Assembly: GCF_006715725.1 (NCBI RefSeq) | Contig: NZ_VFNU01000001.1 | Coordinates: 2,666,001-2,730,000, forward strand | DNA length: 64,000 nucleotides | From: Nocardioides sp. SLBN-35 | GTDB taxonomy: Bacteria; Actinomycetota; Actinomycetes; Propionibacteriales; Nocardioidaceae | Reading direction: 5' to 3' | In this document: one piece after another, positions 51,845 to 61,609 of the stretch | How the letters are laid out: the number at the start of each line of letters is the position of its first letter | Position numbering within the stretch: position 1 is the first letter of the stretch | Program-made: the position numbers and the translations under genes | Notes under the pieces: model-generated | What the model saw: the letters and a program-made list of their open reading frames with translations, nothing else | Database searches by the model: none | What the model was told of the DNA's origin: nothing

Positions 51845-52039
51845 ATGCCCAAGAACAAGACGCACTCCGGCGCCAGCAAGCGGTTCAAGGTGACCGGCAG
51901 CGGCAAGATCCTTCGCGAGAAGGCCGGCAAGCGCCACAACCTCGAGAAGAAGGCCTCCAAGGTCACCCGTCGCCTCACCGGCACGGTCGAGGTCGCCAAG
52001 AACGACGTCCCGCGCGCGAAGAAGATGCTCGGTCTCTGA
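51845..52039 (+). CDS. rpmI: 50S ribosomal protein L35
   Basis: 64 residues, ATG 51845. [21 protein letters not shown] and [16 protein letters not shown] are the L35 signature; basic throughout. Binds 23S rRNA in the large subunit. Second gene of infC-rpmI-rplT. Confidence 0.97.
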   Translation: MPKNKTHSGASKRFKVTGSGKILREKAGKRHNLEKKASKVTRRLTGTVEVAKNDVPRAKKMLGL

Positions 52040-52084
52040 CCGGCCGTCGTCCGCCCCTGAACTCAAGCAACAAGGAGTAAGAAG

Positions 52085-52471
52085 ATGGCACGCGTCAAGC
52101 GCGCAGTGAACGCGGCGAAGAAGCGTCGTACTACCCTCGACCGGGCCAGCGGCTACCGCGGCCAGCGCTCGCGGCTCTACCGCAAGGCCAAGGAGCAGGT
52201 CACCCACTCGCTGGTCTACAGCTACAACGACCGCAAGAAGAACAAGGGCAACTTCCGCCGCCTGTGGATCCAGCGCATCAACGCCGCTGCCCGCGCCGAG
52301 GGCCTGACCTACAACCGCTTCATCCAGGGTCTCAACCTGGCCGGCATCGAGGTCGACCGCAAGATCCTCGCCGACCTCGCGGTCAACGACGCGCCCGCCT
52401 TCGCCGCGCTCGTCGCGCAGGCCAAGGCCGCGCTGCCCGAGGACGTCAACGCGCCCAAGGTGTCCGCCTGA
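52085..52471 (+). CDS. rplT: 50S ribosomal protein L20
   Basis: 128 residues, ATG 52085 after [49 protein letters not shown] is the L20 N-terminal arm; the globular end with [17 protein letters not shown] and [11 protein letters not shown] follows. L20 is needed early in large-subunit assembly and usually represses its own operon. The stop overlaps the ribosome-site region of the methyltransferase gene, which starts 2 bases later. Confidence 0.97.
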   Translation: MARVKRAVNAAKKRRTTLDRASGYRGQRSRLYRKAKEQVTHSLVYSYNDRKKNKGNFRRLWIQRINAAARAEGLTYNRFIQGLNLAGIEVDRKILADLAVNDAPAFAALVAQAKAALPEDVNAPKVSA

Positions 52472-52473
52472 GC

Positions 52474-53244
52474 ATGACTCCTCTGAGCGCGGGCAACACC
52501 CGCGTCAAGGAAGCACGCAAGCTGCACCGCCGTCCGGAGCGATCCGGGCGGCGGTGTTTCCTTGCCGACGGCCCGAAGGCCGTCGAGGGCGCGCTCGGCG
52601 CCGGTGTCGTGGTCGAGGTGTTCGCGACCGCCGAGGCCGCCGTGCAGTACGCCGACCTGCTGGCCGACGCCCCGGTCGCCCTGGTCGACGACCGCGCGAT
52701 GGGCGGCCTCAGCGACAGCGTCAACCCCGCCGGCCTGGTGGCGGTGTGCCGGTTCCTGGACAGCGAGCTGCCGTCCGCCCCGCGGCTGCTGTCGATCTGC
52801 GCCGACGTGCGCGACCCCGGCAACGCCGGCACCGTCATCCGCACCAGCGACGCCGCCGGCGCCGGGGCCGTCGTGCTGGCCGGCGACTCCGTCGACCCCT
52901 ACAACCCGAAGACCGTGCGGGCCACCGTCGGCAGCCTGTTCCACCTCCCGGTGGTCGTCGAGCGCGACCCGGCGGCCGCCGTACGACGGGCGCAGGCGGC
53001 CGGGCTCACGGTGCTCGCCGCCGACGGCGGGGGAGAGGTCGACCTCTTCGCCGCCGACGACCTGCTCGCGCGGCCCACGGCCTGGCTGTTCGGCAACGAG
53101 GCCTGGGGCCTGCCCGAAGAGCTCGCGGCGCTGGCCGACCACCGGGTCAGCATCCCGATCCTCGGCGGTGCCGAGTCGCTCAACCTCGCCACGGCCGCGG
53201 CGGTCTGTCTCTACGCCAGCGCCCGCGCCATGATGAGGTCGTGA
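52474..53244 (+). CDS. SpoU/TrmH-family RNA 2'-O-ribose methyltransferase
   Basis: 256 residues, ATG 52474. An N-terminal substrate-binding domain (NTRVKEARKLHRR, CFLADGPKAVEGAL) precedes the trefoil-knot SPOUT domain with motif 1 CADVRDPGNAGTVIRTSDAAG, motif 2 AWLFGNEAWGLPEE and motif 3 ESLNLATAAAVCLYASARAM. It methylates a ribose in rRNA or tRNA with S-adenosylmethionine. Co-transcribed with the L20 operon, so the target is probably 23S rRNA. A strong terminator-like hairpin lies at 52525-52563 within its first 30 codons. Overlaps the sensor kinase gene (GTGA). Confidence 0.9.
   Translation: MTPLSAGNTRVKEARKLHRRPERSGRRCFLADGPKAVEGALGAGVVVEVFATAEAAVQYADLLADAPVALVDDRAMGGLSDSVNPAGLVAVCRFLDSELPSAPRLLSICADVRDPGNAGTVIRTSDAAGAGAVVLAGDSVDPYNPKTVRATVGSLFHLPVVVERDPAAAVRRAQAAGLTVLAADGGGEVDLFAADDLLARPTAWLFGNEAWGLPEELAALADHRVSIPILGGAESLNLATAAAVCLYASARAMMRS
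52525..52563 (+). terminator. Terminator-like hairpin inside the SpoU methyltransferase gene
   Basis: A 14-base stem (52525-52538 with 52543-52556, one G-U pair) closed by a GCGA tetraloop and followed by TTTCCTT. It is coding (Arg-rich RRPERSGRR) but has all the parts of an intrinsic terminator, directly after rplT. Confidence 0.55.
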
Positions 53245-54278
53245 CCGACCCCCTCGACCTCCTTCCGGACGGCGTCGTCCTCGCCGGCGCCGACGCCACG
53301 GTGAGCGCGGTCAACGCGGTCGCGGCCGCCATGCTCGGCATCGACGACCCGGCCGCCGCCGTCGGTCGGCCGCTGGACGAGGTGCTCGCCCTCACCGACC
53401 ACGACGCGCGGACCTGGACCGACGCGAACGCGCCGTACCGCGGACTGTCCACCCGCAGCGGTGTCCCCGAGCAGTCGTGGCTGCTGCCCGACGGCACCGA
53501 GGTGCTGGTCACCGCGCGACTGCACCGTGCCGTCCGCCCCGGCCCGGTCACCACTGTGGCCATCGACCTGCGCTCCGGCCGGGGCCGGGCCCGCCTCGAC
53601 CGCGACCGCTCCGACCTCGTCGCCACCCTCGCCCACGAGCTGCGCTCCCCCCTCACCGGCGTCAAGGGCTTCGTCCAGGCCCTCCTCAACCGGTGGGACA
53701 AGCTCAGCGACGAGCAGAAGCGACTCATGCTCACCACCGCGAGCGCGGACGCCGACCGGCTCAGCCGGCTGATCACCGAGCTGCTCGACGTCGCCCGGAT
53801 CGACACCGGCCGGCTCCAGCTGCACCGCCGCCCGACCGACCTCGGTCGCAAGGCCGAGCTGGTGCACCGGTCGATCACCGTGGTCACCTCCACGCCGATC
53901 GAGCTCGACATCGAGCCCGACCTCCCCCCGGTCGACGCCGACCCGGACAAGGTGCTGCAGGTGCTCACCAATGTCGTCGAGAACGCCGTGCGCCACGGCA
54001 GCGGCACGGTCCGGGTCCACGTCGGGCGCTGGGGCGAGGACGACGACCACCTCGCCGTCACCGTCACCGACGAGGGCGCCGGCATCGCCCCCGAGCTGCG
54101 ACAGCGGATCTTCACCAAGTTCTGGACCGAGGGCACGGGCGGCGGGTCGGGCCTCGGCCTCTACATCGTGCGCGGCCTGGTCCGCGCTCACGGCGGCACC
54201 ATCGTCGTCGACGACCGCCCCGGCGGCGGCGCCCGGATCGTCACGACCTGGCCGGTCGCGCGGACCGTGGCAGCATGA
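53241..54278 (+). CDS. Soluble sensor histidine kinase
   Basis: 345 residues from GTG 53241 overlapping the upstream stop. PAS-like N-terminal part (about residues 5-105; LPDGVVLAGADATVSAVNAVAAAMLGIDD), HisKA with phospho-acceptor His in LAHELRSPLTGVKGF (about residue 133), and HATPase_c with N box VVENAVRHG, G1 DEGAGIAP and G2 GGSGLGLYIVRGLV. No membrane segment, so it senses a cytosolic signal. No response regulator lies next to it; the partner must be elsewhere. Location in the L20 operon is curious but common in related actinobacteria. Confidence 0.88.
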   Translation: MTDPLDLLPDGVVLAGADATVSAVNAVAAAMLGIDDPAAAVGRPLDEVLALTDHDARTWTDANAPYRGLSTRSGVPEQSWLLPDGTEVLVTARLHRAVRPGPVTTVAIDLRSGRGRARLDRDRSDLVATLAHELRSPLTGVKGFVQALLNRWDKLSDEQKRLMLTTASADADRLSRLITELLDVARIDTGRLQLHRRPTDLGRKAELVHRSITVVTSTPIELDIEPDLPPVDADPDKVLQVLTNVVENAVRHGSGTVRVHVGRWGEDDDHLAVTVTDEGAGIAPELRQRIFTKFWTEGTGGGSGLGLYIVRGLVRAHGGTIVVDDRPGGGARIVTTWPVARTVAA

Positions 54279-54282
54279 GCCC

Positions 54283-54882
54283 ATGACCGAGGCCGAACCG
54301 CCCGCCGACGTGCTTCGCCGCTACCTGACCAATGTCCGCGAGGCGCTGCTCTGGAAGCTCGAGGGACTGGGCGAGCGGCAGCTGCGCCTGCCCCGCACCC
54401 CGACCGGGACCTCCTTCCTGGGCACGGTGCTGCACTGCGCCAACGTCGAGATCGGCTACTTCGGCCCGACCTTCGGACGGATCTGGCCAGAGCCGGACCA
54501 CCCGGCGGTGATCGCGATGGACGCCTACGACACCGACCCCCAGGCCGACTGGACCGTGCCCGCCGACCTCCCGGCCGCCGAGCTGATCGCCCTCTACGGC
54601 CGGGTCGGCGCCTTCGCCGACGCCGCGCTCGCCGAGCTCCCGCTGGACACTCCCGGGCGCGTCCCGTGGTGGCCGCAGGACGGGGCAGCGACCACGCTGC
54701 ACCACATCGCCGTCCACGTCCTGTGCGACCTCCAGCGGCACGCCGGCCAGCTCGACATCCTCCGCGAGCAGCTCGACGGCGCCGCCGGGCTGCGCCCCGC
54801 GATGACCAACGTCCCGGACGGCGTCGACTGGCCGTCGTACGTCGCGCGGCTGACCGCGGTAGCCGAGCAGTTCCCCGAGTAG
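54283..54882 (+). CDS. DinB-family (DUF664) protein
   Basis: 199 residues, ATG 54283. Four-helix DinB fold: RYLTNVREALLWKLEGLGERQLRL at the start, LGTVLHCANVEIGYFGPTFG with the first metal-binding His, and TLHHIAVHVLCDLQRHAGQLDILREQLDG with the other two His residues in H-x3-H spacing. Members bind divalent metal and include thiol-dependent transferases and hydrolases (mycothiol or bacillithiol dependent). Exact role unknown. Confidence 0.8.
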   Translation: MTEAEPPADVLRRYLTNVREALLWKLEGLGERQLRLPRTPTGTSFLGTVLHCANVEIGYFGPTFGRIWPEPDHPAVIAMDAYDTDPQADWTVPADLPAAELIALYGRVGAFADAALAELPLDTPGRVPWWPQDGAATTLHHIAVHVLCDLQRHAGQLDILREQLDGAAGLRPAMTNVPDGVDWPSYVARLTAVAEQFPE

Positions 54883-54927
54883 GTCCCACGGGCGAATACC
54901 GGTTCGCGGGGGAGCGACCCAGGTTCC

Positions 54928-54933
54928 TAGACT
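54928..54933 (+). promoter_or_regulatory. -10 box before pheS
   Basis: TAGACT, 9 bases before ATG 54943; a short leader without a ribosome site. Confidence 0.45.
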
Positions 54934-54942
54934 GGCGCCGAT

Positions 54943-56040
54943 ATGTCTGGCCCGAACACTGACTACGACCCCGTGGAGGTCGCCGCCGTGAGCCCTGCCG
55001 AGCTCGAAGCGGCGCGCGACGCCGCCCTGGCCGCGATCGCCGCCGCCACCGACCTGGAGCAGCTCAAGGCGGTGCGGACCGACCACGCCGGCGACCGCTC
55101 GCCGCTCGCTCTCGCCAACCGCGAGATCGGCGCGCTGCCTCCTCAGGCCCGCAAGGAGGCCGGCCAGCGCGTCGGCCAGGCCCGCGGTGCCGTGAGCAAG
55201 GCGCTCGCCGCGCGGCAGGAGGTGCTGGAGGCGGAGCACGAGGCGCGGATCCTCGTCGAGGAGGCCGTCGACGTGACGCTGCCGACCGACGAGCTCCCGC
55301 TCGGCGGCCGTCACCCGCTGACCACCGGCGCGGAGCTGATCGCCGACATCTTCGTCGCGATGGGCTGGGAGGTCGCCGAGGGTCCGGTCATCGAGGCCGA
55401 GTGGCTCAACTTCGACGCGCTCAACCTCGGGCCCGACCATCCGGCTCGCACCATGCAGGACACGTTCTGGACCGAGCCGGCCGACAACCACGTCGTGCTG
55501 CGCACCCACACCAGCCCGGTCCAGGCGCGCACCATGCTGACGCGTACGCCTCCGCTCTACGTCGTGTGCCCGGGTCGCGTCTTCCGCACCGACGAGTACG
55601 ACGCCACCCACTCGCCGATGTTCCACCAGGTCGAGGGCCTCGCCATCGACGAGGGCATCTCGATGGCCCACCTCAAGGGCACCCTCGACCACTTCGCGAG
55701 CCAGATGTTCGGCGAGGGCATCACCACCCGGTTCCGGCCGTCGTACTTCCCCTTCACGGAGCCGTCCGCCGAGGTCGACCTGGTCTGCTTCGTCTGCCGT
55801 GGCATCGACTCCGACGCCTGCCGCACCTGTCGCGGCGAGGGCTGGATCGAGTGGGGCGGCTGCGGCATCGTCAACCCGCGCGTGCTCCGGGCCTGCGGCG
55901 TCGACTCCGAGCGCTACTCGGGCTTCGCCTTCGGGATGGGCATCGACCGGACCCTGATGTTCCGGCACGGCCTCGAGGACCTGCGCACCCTGTTCGAGGG
56001 CGACGTGCGCTTCACCACGGCATTCGGGAGTGAACTGTGA
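54943..56040 (+). CDS. pheS: Phenylalanyl-tRNA synthetase, alpha subunit
   Basis: 365 residues. N-terminal coiled coil (about residues 15-100) for tRNA contact, then the class II catalytic core: [45 protein letters not shown] (motif 2 neighbourhood), [25 protein letters not shown], and motif 3 [18 protein letters not shown] zinc-like pair CFVCRG / CRTCRGEG is present in actinobacterial forms. Charges tRNA-Phe together with PheT. Overlaps pheT by 4 bases. Confidence 0.97.
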   Translation: MSGPNTDYDPVEVAAVSPAELEAARDAALAAIAAATDLEQLKAVRTDHAGDRSPLALANREIGALPPQARKEAGQRVGQARGAVSKALAARQEVLEAEHEARILVEEAVDVTLPTDELPLGGRHPLTTGAELIADIFVAMGWEVAEGPVIEAEWLNFDALNLGPDHPARTMQDTFWTEPADNHVVLRTHTSPVQARTMLTRTPPLYVVCPGRVFRTDEYDATHSPMFHQVEGLAIDEGISMAHLKGTLDHFASQMFGEGITTRFRPSYFPFTEPSAEVDLVCFVCRGIDSDACRTCRGEGWIEWGGCGIVNPRVLRACGVDSERYSGFAFGMGIDRTLMFRHGLEDLRTLFEGDVRFTTAFGSEL

Positions 56041-58514
56041 AGGCCCCTGTCTCCTGGATCCGGGAGCTCGTCGACCTGCCCGAGTCGGTCACCACCGAGG
56101 TGCTGACCGACCGGCTCACCGCGCTCGGCCTCAAGCTCGAGGCCATCGAGGCTGCCGACATCACCGGCCCGCTCGTCATCGGCCGTGTCCTCACCCAGGA
56201 CAAGGAGCCGCAGAAGAACGGCAAGGTCATCAACTGGTGCACCGTCGACGTCGGTGACGCCAACGGCACCGGTGAGCCGCAGGGCATCATCTGCGGCGCC
56301 CACAACTTCGCGCCCGGCGACCTCGTCGTCGTCGTCCTCCCCGGCGCCGTGCTGCCGGGCGGCTTCGAGATCTCCGCCCGCAAGACCTACGGCCACGTCT
56401 CTGCCGGCATGATCTGCTCGGCCCGCGAGCTCGGCATCGGCGAGGACCACGACGGCATCATCGTGCTGCCCCCGGACGCCGGCCAGCCCGGCGACGACGT
56501 GTTCGCGCTCCTCGGGCTCGACGACGAGGTCATCGAGTTCGAGATCAACCCGGACCGCGCCTACGCCCTGTCCCTGCGCGGTGTCGCGCGCGAGGCGGCG
56601 CTCGGCTTCGACGTACCGTTCACCGACCCCGCCGAGCGCGATCTCCCCGAGGTCGACGGCAAGGCCTGGGAGGTCGTCGTCGACGATCCCGCCGGCTGCC
56701 CGGTGTTCGCCGCGCGCCTCGTCAGCGGGTTCGACCCGGGCGCCCCGACGCCGGAGTTCATCAAGCGCCGCGTCGAGCAGGCCGGCATGCGCTCCATCTC
56801 GCTCGCCGTCGACGTCACCAACTACGTCATGCTCGAGCTCGGCCAGCCGATCCACGGGTACGACGCCGACAAGGTCGCCGGAGCCCTCGGCGTCCGCCGG
56901 GCCAAGGAGGGCGAGAGGCTCACCACGCTCGACGACGCCGTGCGTGAGCTGTCGGTCGAGGACCTCGTCATCACCGACGACTCCGGCCCGATCGGCCTGG
57001 CCGGCGTGATGGGCGGTGCGACCACCGAGATGTCGGAGAGCACCACCCGGATCCTCGTCGAGGCCGCCCACTGGGACGCCGTCTCCATGTTCCGCACCGG
57101 CAAGCGCCACAAGCTGACCTCCGAGGCCGGGAAGCGCAACGAGCGCGGGGTCGACCCGCTGCTGCCCGGCATCGCCGCCGACCGCGTGGTCGAGCTGCTC
57201 GTCGAGCACGGCGGCGCGACCGCCGAGCCCGGCTACACCCTGGTCGGCACCGCCCCCGAGCGCCCGGCGATCACCATCGCCACCGACCTGCCGGCCCGGC
57301 TCAGCGGCATCGACATCACCGCGATGACCACCGTCGAGAACCTCCGCAGCATCGGTGCGACGGTGACCGAGCAGGACGCCGGCACCATCGAGGTCGTCCC
57401 GCCGACCTGGCGCCCCGACATCAACGACCCCTACGACCTGGTCGAGGAGGTCGTGCGGATCGTCGGCTACGACCAGGTGCCGAGCGTCCTCCCACGTCGC
57501 GCGACCGGGCGCGGCCTGACCCGCACCCAGCGCCTGCGCCGCCGGATCGGCCGCACCCTCGCCGGTGCCGGGCTGGTCGAGGTCGTCAGCTTCCCGTTCG
57601 TCGGCGAGGCGACCTTCGACAAGCTCGGCCTGCCCGCCGACGACCCGCTGCGTGCCACCGTCGGGCTCGCCAACCCGCTGTCGAGCGAGGAGCCGGCCTA
57701 CACCACGACACTGCTCCCCGGCCTGCTCGACGCCGCCGCGCGCAACGTCGGACGCGGCGCGCCCGGTGTCGCCCTGTTCGAGACCGGCACCGTCGCGTTC
57801 CCCGCCGACAACGGCCCCGCGCCGATCTACGGCGTGCACACCCGCCCGTCCGCGGCCGAGCTCGAGAAGCTGGTCGAGGCCCTGCCCGTGCAGCCGCAGC
57901 ACCTCGCCGTCGTCCTCGCGGGCGAGCGGCGCCGGGCCGGCTGGTGGGGTGCCGGGACCGAGGCCGGCTGGACCGACGCGCTGTCCGTCGTACGACGTCT
58001 CGCGGCCGACCTGGGTGTCACTGTCCAGGTCGCCTCGGCCGGCCGGATGCCCTGGCACCCCGGCCGCTGCGCGGTGGTCAGCATCGACGGCGTCGAGATC
58101 GGCCACGCCGGCGAGCTCCACCCCAATGTGTGCCGTGCCTACGGCCTCCCGGCCCGCAGCGCCGCCGTCGAGCTCGACCTCGACGCGCTGATGGCCGCCG
58201 CCACCGAGGTCGTCCCCGGCCCGGAGTTCTCCACGATGCCGCTGGCCAAGGAGGACGTCGCCCTGGTCGTCGACGCCGGCGTCACCGTCGCCGCCGTCGA
58301 GGCCGCGCTGCGCGAGGGTGCGGGCGACCTGCTGGAGTCGATCCGGCTGTTCGACGTCTACACCGGCGAGCAGATCGACGAGGGGCAGAAGTCGCTCGCG
58401 TTCGCGCTGCGCTTCCGAGCACCGGACCGCACCCTCACCGAGGCCGAGACCGGTGCCGCCCGCGACGCCGCCGTGGCCCGCGCCGCGGAGCTGACGGGGG
58501 CAGTGCAACGCTGA
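56037..58514 (+). CDS. pheT: Phenylalanyl-tRNA synthetase, beta subunit
   Basis: 825 residues from GTG 56037, full length. N-terminal tRNA-binding (EMAP-like) domain with [15 protein letters not shown] and [24 protein letters not shown]3/B4 editing domain (about residues 200-380; [20 protein letters not shown]), B5 domain with two helix-turn-helix-like units, catalytic-like core with [24 protein letters not shown], and C-terminal anticodon-binding FDX-ACB domain (about 730-825). Structural and editing subunit of the synthetase. The next gene starts inside its stop codon. Confidence 0.97.
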   Translation: MKAPVSWIRELVDLPESVTTEVLTDRLTALGLKLEAIEAADITGPLVIGRVLTQDKEPQKNGKVINWCTVDVGDANGTGEPQGIICGAHNFAPGDLVVVVLPGAVLPGGFEISARKTYGHVSAGMICSARELGIGEDHDGIIVLPPDAGQPGDDVFALLGLDDEVIEFEINPDRAYALSLRGVAREAALGFDVPFTDPAERDLPEVDGKAWEVVVDDPAGCPVFAARLVSGFDPGAPTPEFIKRRVEQAGMRSISLAVDVTNYVMLELGQPIHGYDADKVAGALGVRRAKEGERLTTLDDAVRELSVEDLVITDDSGPIGLAGVMGGATTEMSESTTRILVEAAHWDAVSMFRTGKRHKLTSEAGKRNERGVDPLLPGIAADRVVELLVEHGGATAEPGYTLVGTAPERPAITIATDLPARLSGIDITAMTTVENLRSIGATVTEQDAGTIEVVPPTWRPDINDPYDLVEEVVRIVGYDQVPSVLPRRATGRGLTRTQRLRRRIGRTLAGAGLVEVVSFPFVGEATFDKLGLPADDPLRATVGLANPLSSEEPAYTTTLLPGLLDAAARNVGRGAPGVALFETGTVAFPADNGPAPIYGVHTRPSAAELEKLVEALPVQPQHLAVVLAGERRRAGWWGAGTEAGWTDALSVVRRLAADLGVTVQVASAGRMPWHPGRCAVVSIDGVEIGHAGELHPNVCRAYGLPARSAAVELDLDALMAAATEVVPGPEFSTMPLAKEDVALVVDAGVTVAAVEAALREGAGDLLESIRLFDVYTGEQIDEGQKSLAFALRFRAPDRTLTEAETGAARDAAVARAAELTGAVQR

Positions 58515-61500
58515 GTCAGGGCAAGCCGGGGCCGCGGCTGCGGCTGGCCGACGAGGTCACCTGGGACGGCGTCGCCGTCCCAGGTGACCGGACGCGCACG
58601 CTGCTCGCGGCGCTGGCCGATGCGCGTGGCAAGAGCGTCGGCGAGGAGTTCCTGATCGACGCGATCTGGGGCGACGAGCCGCCCGTCAGCCCGACCAAGG
58701 CACTGCAGGTCGTCGTGTCCCGGGCGCGGGCCGCGACCGCGCCCGGCGTCGTCGAGCGGGCGGGGCACGGCTACCGGCTGGCGCTCGACACCGGTGACGT
58801 CGACGTCTGGGCGAGCGACCAGGCGGTCGATGCTGCCCGCCGGGCCGTCGCGGCCGGGGCCTGGAGCGAGGCGGCGCCGTACCTCCCGCAGCTCGACGCG
58901 CACCCCGCCCTCGCCGGCCGGATCCTGGCCGCCCTCGGCCGCCACGACGAGGCTCTGCCGCGGCTGGAGGAGAACGGCACCGACGGCGACGACCTCGCCC
59001 TCGCGGCCCTGCTGCGCAGCGAGGCCGCCGTCCGCGGCGTGCCTGCGGCACTCACCCGCTACGAGGACCACCGGGCCCGTCTGGCCGACCGCCTCGGCGT
59101 CGACCCCGCCCCCGAGCTGCAGGCCCTCCACCACGAGCTGATGCTGCTCGACCGGCCGGTCCGCTCGGGACTGGCCCACTACGCCAGCAGCCTGGTCGGA
59201 CGCACCGGCGACCTCGCCCGGCTGCGCGCGCTGGTCGGCTCCCACCGCGTCGTGTCGATCCTCGGCCCGGGCGGGCTCGGCAAGACCCGCCTCGCCCAGC
59301 TGGTGGCCGCCGAGGCCGACCAGCCGGCGGTCCACGTGGTGGAGCTGGTCGGCGTCGTCGACCCTGCCGACGTCGTCGCCGAGGTCGGCTCGGCACTCGG
59401 CGTACGGGACTCGGTGACGGGGCGCAAGAGACTCACCCCCGAGCAGGTGCGCGACATCCGCTCCCGGATCGCCCAGCAGCTCGACCAGGCGCCGAGCCTC
59501 CTGGTGCTCGACAACTGCGAGCACCTGGTCGAGGCCGTCGCGGACCTGGTCGCCTTCCTCGTCGCGGTCACACCCGGACTCCGGGTGCTCACCACGACCC
59601 GGGCCCCGCTCGCGATCGCCGCCGAGCACGTCTTCGAGCTGAGCCGGCTCGGACCCGCGGACGCAGCCGACCTGTTCTGCCAGCGTGCGCTCGCCGCCCG
59701 ACCCCGGGTCGCGCTCCCCGAGGCCGCCGTCGCCGAGATCGTGGAGCGTCTCGACGGGCTGCCGCTCGCGATCGAGCTGGCCGCGGTCAAGGTGCGAGCC
59801 ATGTCGGTCGACGACATCGCGACCCGGCTGGAGAACCGGTTCGCCCTCCTGCGCGGGGGCGACCGCAGCGCCCCGGATCGCCACCAGACGCTCCTCGCGG
59901 TCATCGACTGGTCCTGGAACCTGCTCTCCGAGCGCGACCGACGCGGGCTGCGCCGGCTGTCGGTCTTCCAGGACGGCTTCACGCTCGAGGCGGCGGAGCG
60001 GACGCTCGGCGACGACGCGCTCACGTCCGTCGAGGAGCTGGTCGCCCAGTCCCTGCTGACCGTCCTCGACAGCGGTGACGGAGCCCCGGCCCGCTATCGC
60101 ATGCTCGAGACCGTCCGTGAGTTCGGCCGGATGCAGCTGGTCGACGCCGGTGAGGAAGCCGACGCGCAGGCGGCCCACCAGGGCTGGGCGGTCGCGATCG
60201 CGGACCGACTGGGACCGCGGCTGTTCTCCCGGGAGCAGGTGGAGACGATCGACAAGATCGCGGCCGAGGAGAACAACCTCGCCGACGCGCTGCGCAAGGC
60301 ACTCGCCGCCGCGGATCCCGACGCCGTGGTCGCGTTGATGGCGCTCCTCGGCGGCTTCTGGAGCATCCGCGGCGAGCACGCCCGCGTCGTGATGCTGGTC
60401 GAGCCGGTCGCCGAGGTCCTGGCCGGCGCCCGCGCCGCTCACGCCCGCGCCGACCAGGCGCGAGCGGCCCTGTGCCTGTCCCTGGTCAACTCCTGGATCG
60501 CCCAGCTCGACGTCAGCGCCCTCGTCCGCGAGCTCACCGCGCTCGGCCCCGGCACGACGAGCCCGCGGATCGCAGCGATGACCACCGTCGTGCTCGGCGT
60601 GGACGCGCCCGGCTCCACCCACCTCATCTCGCCCACCGACGAGCTCGTCGGATCCGCCGATCCGCGGGTGCGCGGCGTGGCCCTGCAGTGGCGCAGCCAC
60701 GAGCGCGAGAACATCGGTGACGCCGCCGGAGCGATCGCGGCGGCCGAGGAGGCCCTGACGGTCGCCACCGACGACGACGGTCCCTGGACCAGGGCGGTGC
60801 TGCACTCCCAGCTCGCCGGCCTCTACAGCCAGGTCGGCCGGCCCGAGCTCGCGGAGCCGTACGCGCGGGCCGCCGTACCCGTGCTGGTCCGGCTCGGCGC
60901 GCACGAGGACGCGCTGCAGGCCATGGCCGTCTCGGCGGTCGCCGCGATCGAGCGCGGCGACCCGGACGAGGCCGAGCGGATCCTCGACGACGTGCTGGCG
61001 CGCACCGACATCCCCGCCGGCGGTGCGTTCAGCGCCCGGGGCTCCGTGCTGGTCACCAGGGCCGAGATCGCCTTCGCTCGGGGCGAGGTGGACGAGGGCT
61101 GCCGCATCGTCGAGCAGGCCGCCGCGGCGATGGCCGCCGTCCGCTTCCCCGGCATGGGGGACGACGCCGACATCGCTCCGTGGACGATCTACGGCAACAC
61201 CGTGGCCCTGCTCGCGTTCGCCCTCCACGGACGCGAGGAGCGGGGGAGGGAGCTCCATCCCTGGCTGGTGGACGCGCTGCGGCGGGTGATCGAGCGCGAC
61301 CGCAGGTTCGTCGACGTCCCGGTGGTGGGCCTGATGCTCTTCGCCCTCGGCACCTGGGCCCTGCGCGACGGCACCTCCTCCACGGCCGAGGCCGTCCGAC
61401 TGCTCGTGCTTGCCGAGCGCCTCGCCTACCCGCGCTTCGTGCCGTCTCTGTCGTGGGAGCGCGCGGCCGCCCGTTGCGAGGACGTCCTTCCGGGCGAGCT

Positions 61501-61603
61501 CGCCCTGCTCGACGCGGAGTACGCCGAACGCCGCGGGCTCGACCTGTTGGACGAGACCCGCGACGTCGTCGCGCGGCTGTTCGGCGATGAGCCGAGGCCT
61601 TAG
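58511..61603 (+). CDS. AfsR/SARP-like transcriptional regulator with NB-ARC ATPase and TPR-like region
   Basis: 1030 residues if started at CTG 58511, which overlaps the pheT stop (CTGA); no ATG, GTG or TTG in this frame gives the complete DNA-binding domain. Order: OmpR-type winged helix (about residues 10-90; TLLAALADARGKSVGEEFLIDAIWGDEPP, VVSRARAATAPGVVERAGHGYRLAL), a bacterial activation-like domain (about 95-215), NB-ARC ATPase with GPGGLGKTRLAQL near residue 256, LLVLDNCEHLVEAV and the sensor LTTTRAPLAI, a winged-helix segment, and a C-terminal superhelix of TPR-like repeats (about 600-1030). Family members activate secondary metabolism in an ATP-dependent way. It faces the DrrAB-type exporter, its most likely target. 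Confidence 0.82.
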   Translation: MSQGKPGPRLRLADEVTWDGVAVPGDRTRTLLAALADARGKSVGEEFLIDAIWGDEPPVSPTKALQVVVSRARAATAPGVVERAGHGYRLALDTGDVDVWASDQAVDAARRAVAAGAWSEAAPYLPQLDAHPALAGRILAALGRHDEALPRLEENGTDGDDLALAALLRSEAAVRGVPAALTRYEDHRARLADRLGVDPAPELQALHHELMLLDRPVRSGLAHYASSLVGRTGDLARLRALVGSHRVVSILGPGGLGKTRLAQLVAAEADQPAVHVVELVGVVDPADVVAEVGSALGVRDSVTGRKRLTPEQVRDIRSRIAQQLDQAPSLLVLDNCEHLVEAVADLVAFLVAVTPGLRVLTTTRAPLAIAAEHVFELSRLGPADAADLFCQRALAARPRVALPEAAVAEIVERLDGLPLAIELAAVKVRAMSVDDIATRLENRFALLRGGDRSAPDRHQTLLAVIDWSWNLLSERDRRGLRRLSVFQDGFTLEAAERTLGDDALTSVEELVAQSLLTVLDSGDGAPARYRMLETVREFGRMQLVDAGEEADAQAAHQGWAVAIADRLGPRLFSREQVETIDKIAAEENNLADALRKALAAADPDAVVALMALLGGFWSIRGEHARVVMLVEPVAEVLAGARAAHARADQARAALCLSLVNSWIAQLDVSALVRELTALGPGTTSPRIAAMTTVVLGVDAPGSTHLISPTDELVGSADPRVRGVALQWRSHERENIGDAAGAIAAAEEALTVATDDDGPWTRAVLHSQLAGLYSQVGRPELAEPYARAAVPVLVRLGAHEDALQAMAVSAVAAIERGDPDEAERILDDVLARTDIPAGGAFSARGSVLVTRAEIAFARGEVDEGCRIVEQAAAAMAAVRFPGMGDDADIAPWTIYGNTVALLAFALHGREERGRELHPWLVDALRRVIERDRRFVDVPVVGLMLFALGTWALRDGTSSTAEAVRLLVLAERLAYPRFVPSLSWERAAARCEDVLPGELALLDAEYAERRGLDLLDETRDVVARLFGDEPRP

Positions 61604-61609
61604 CCCGGC

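Noticed and set aside
58358..61258. A 966-residue minus-strand open frame opposite the AfsR-like gene
   Set aside because: Low-complexity mirror translation. The plus strand has winged-helix and NB-ARC motifs and normal codon-position GC bias.
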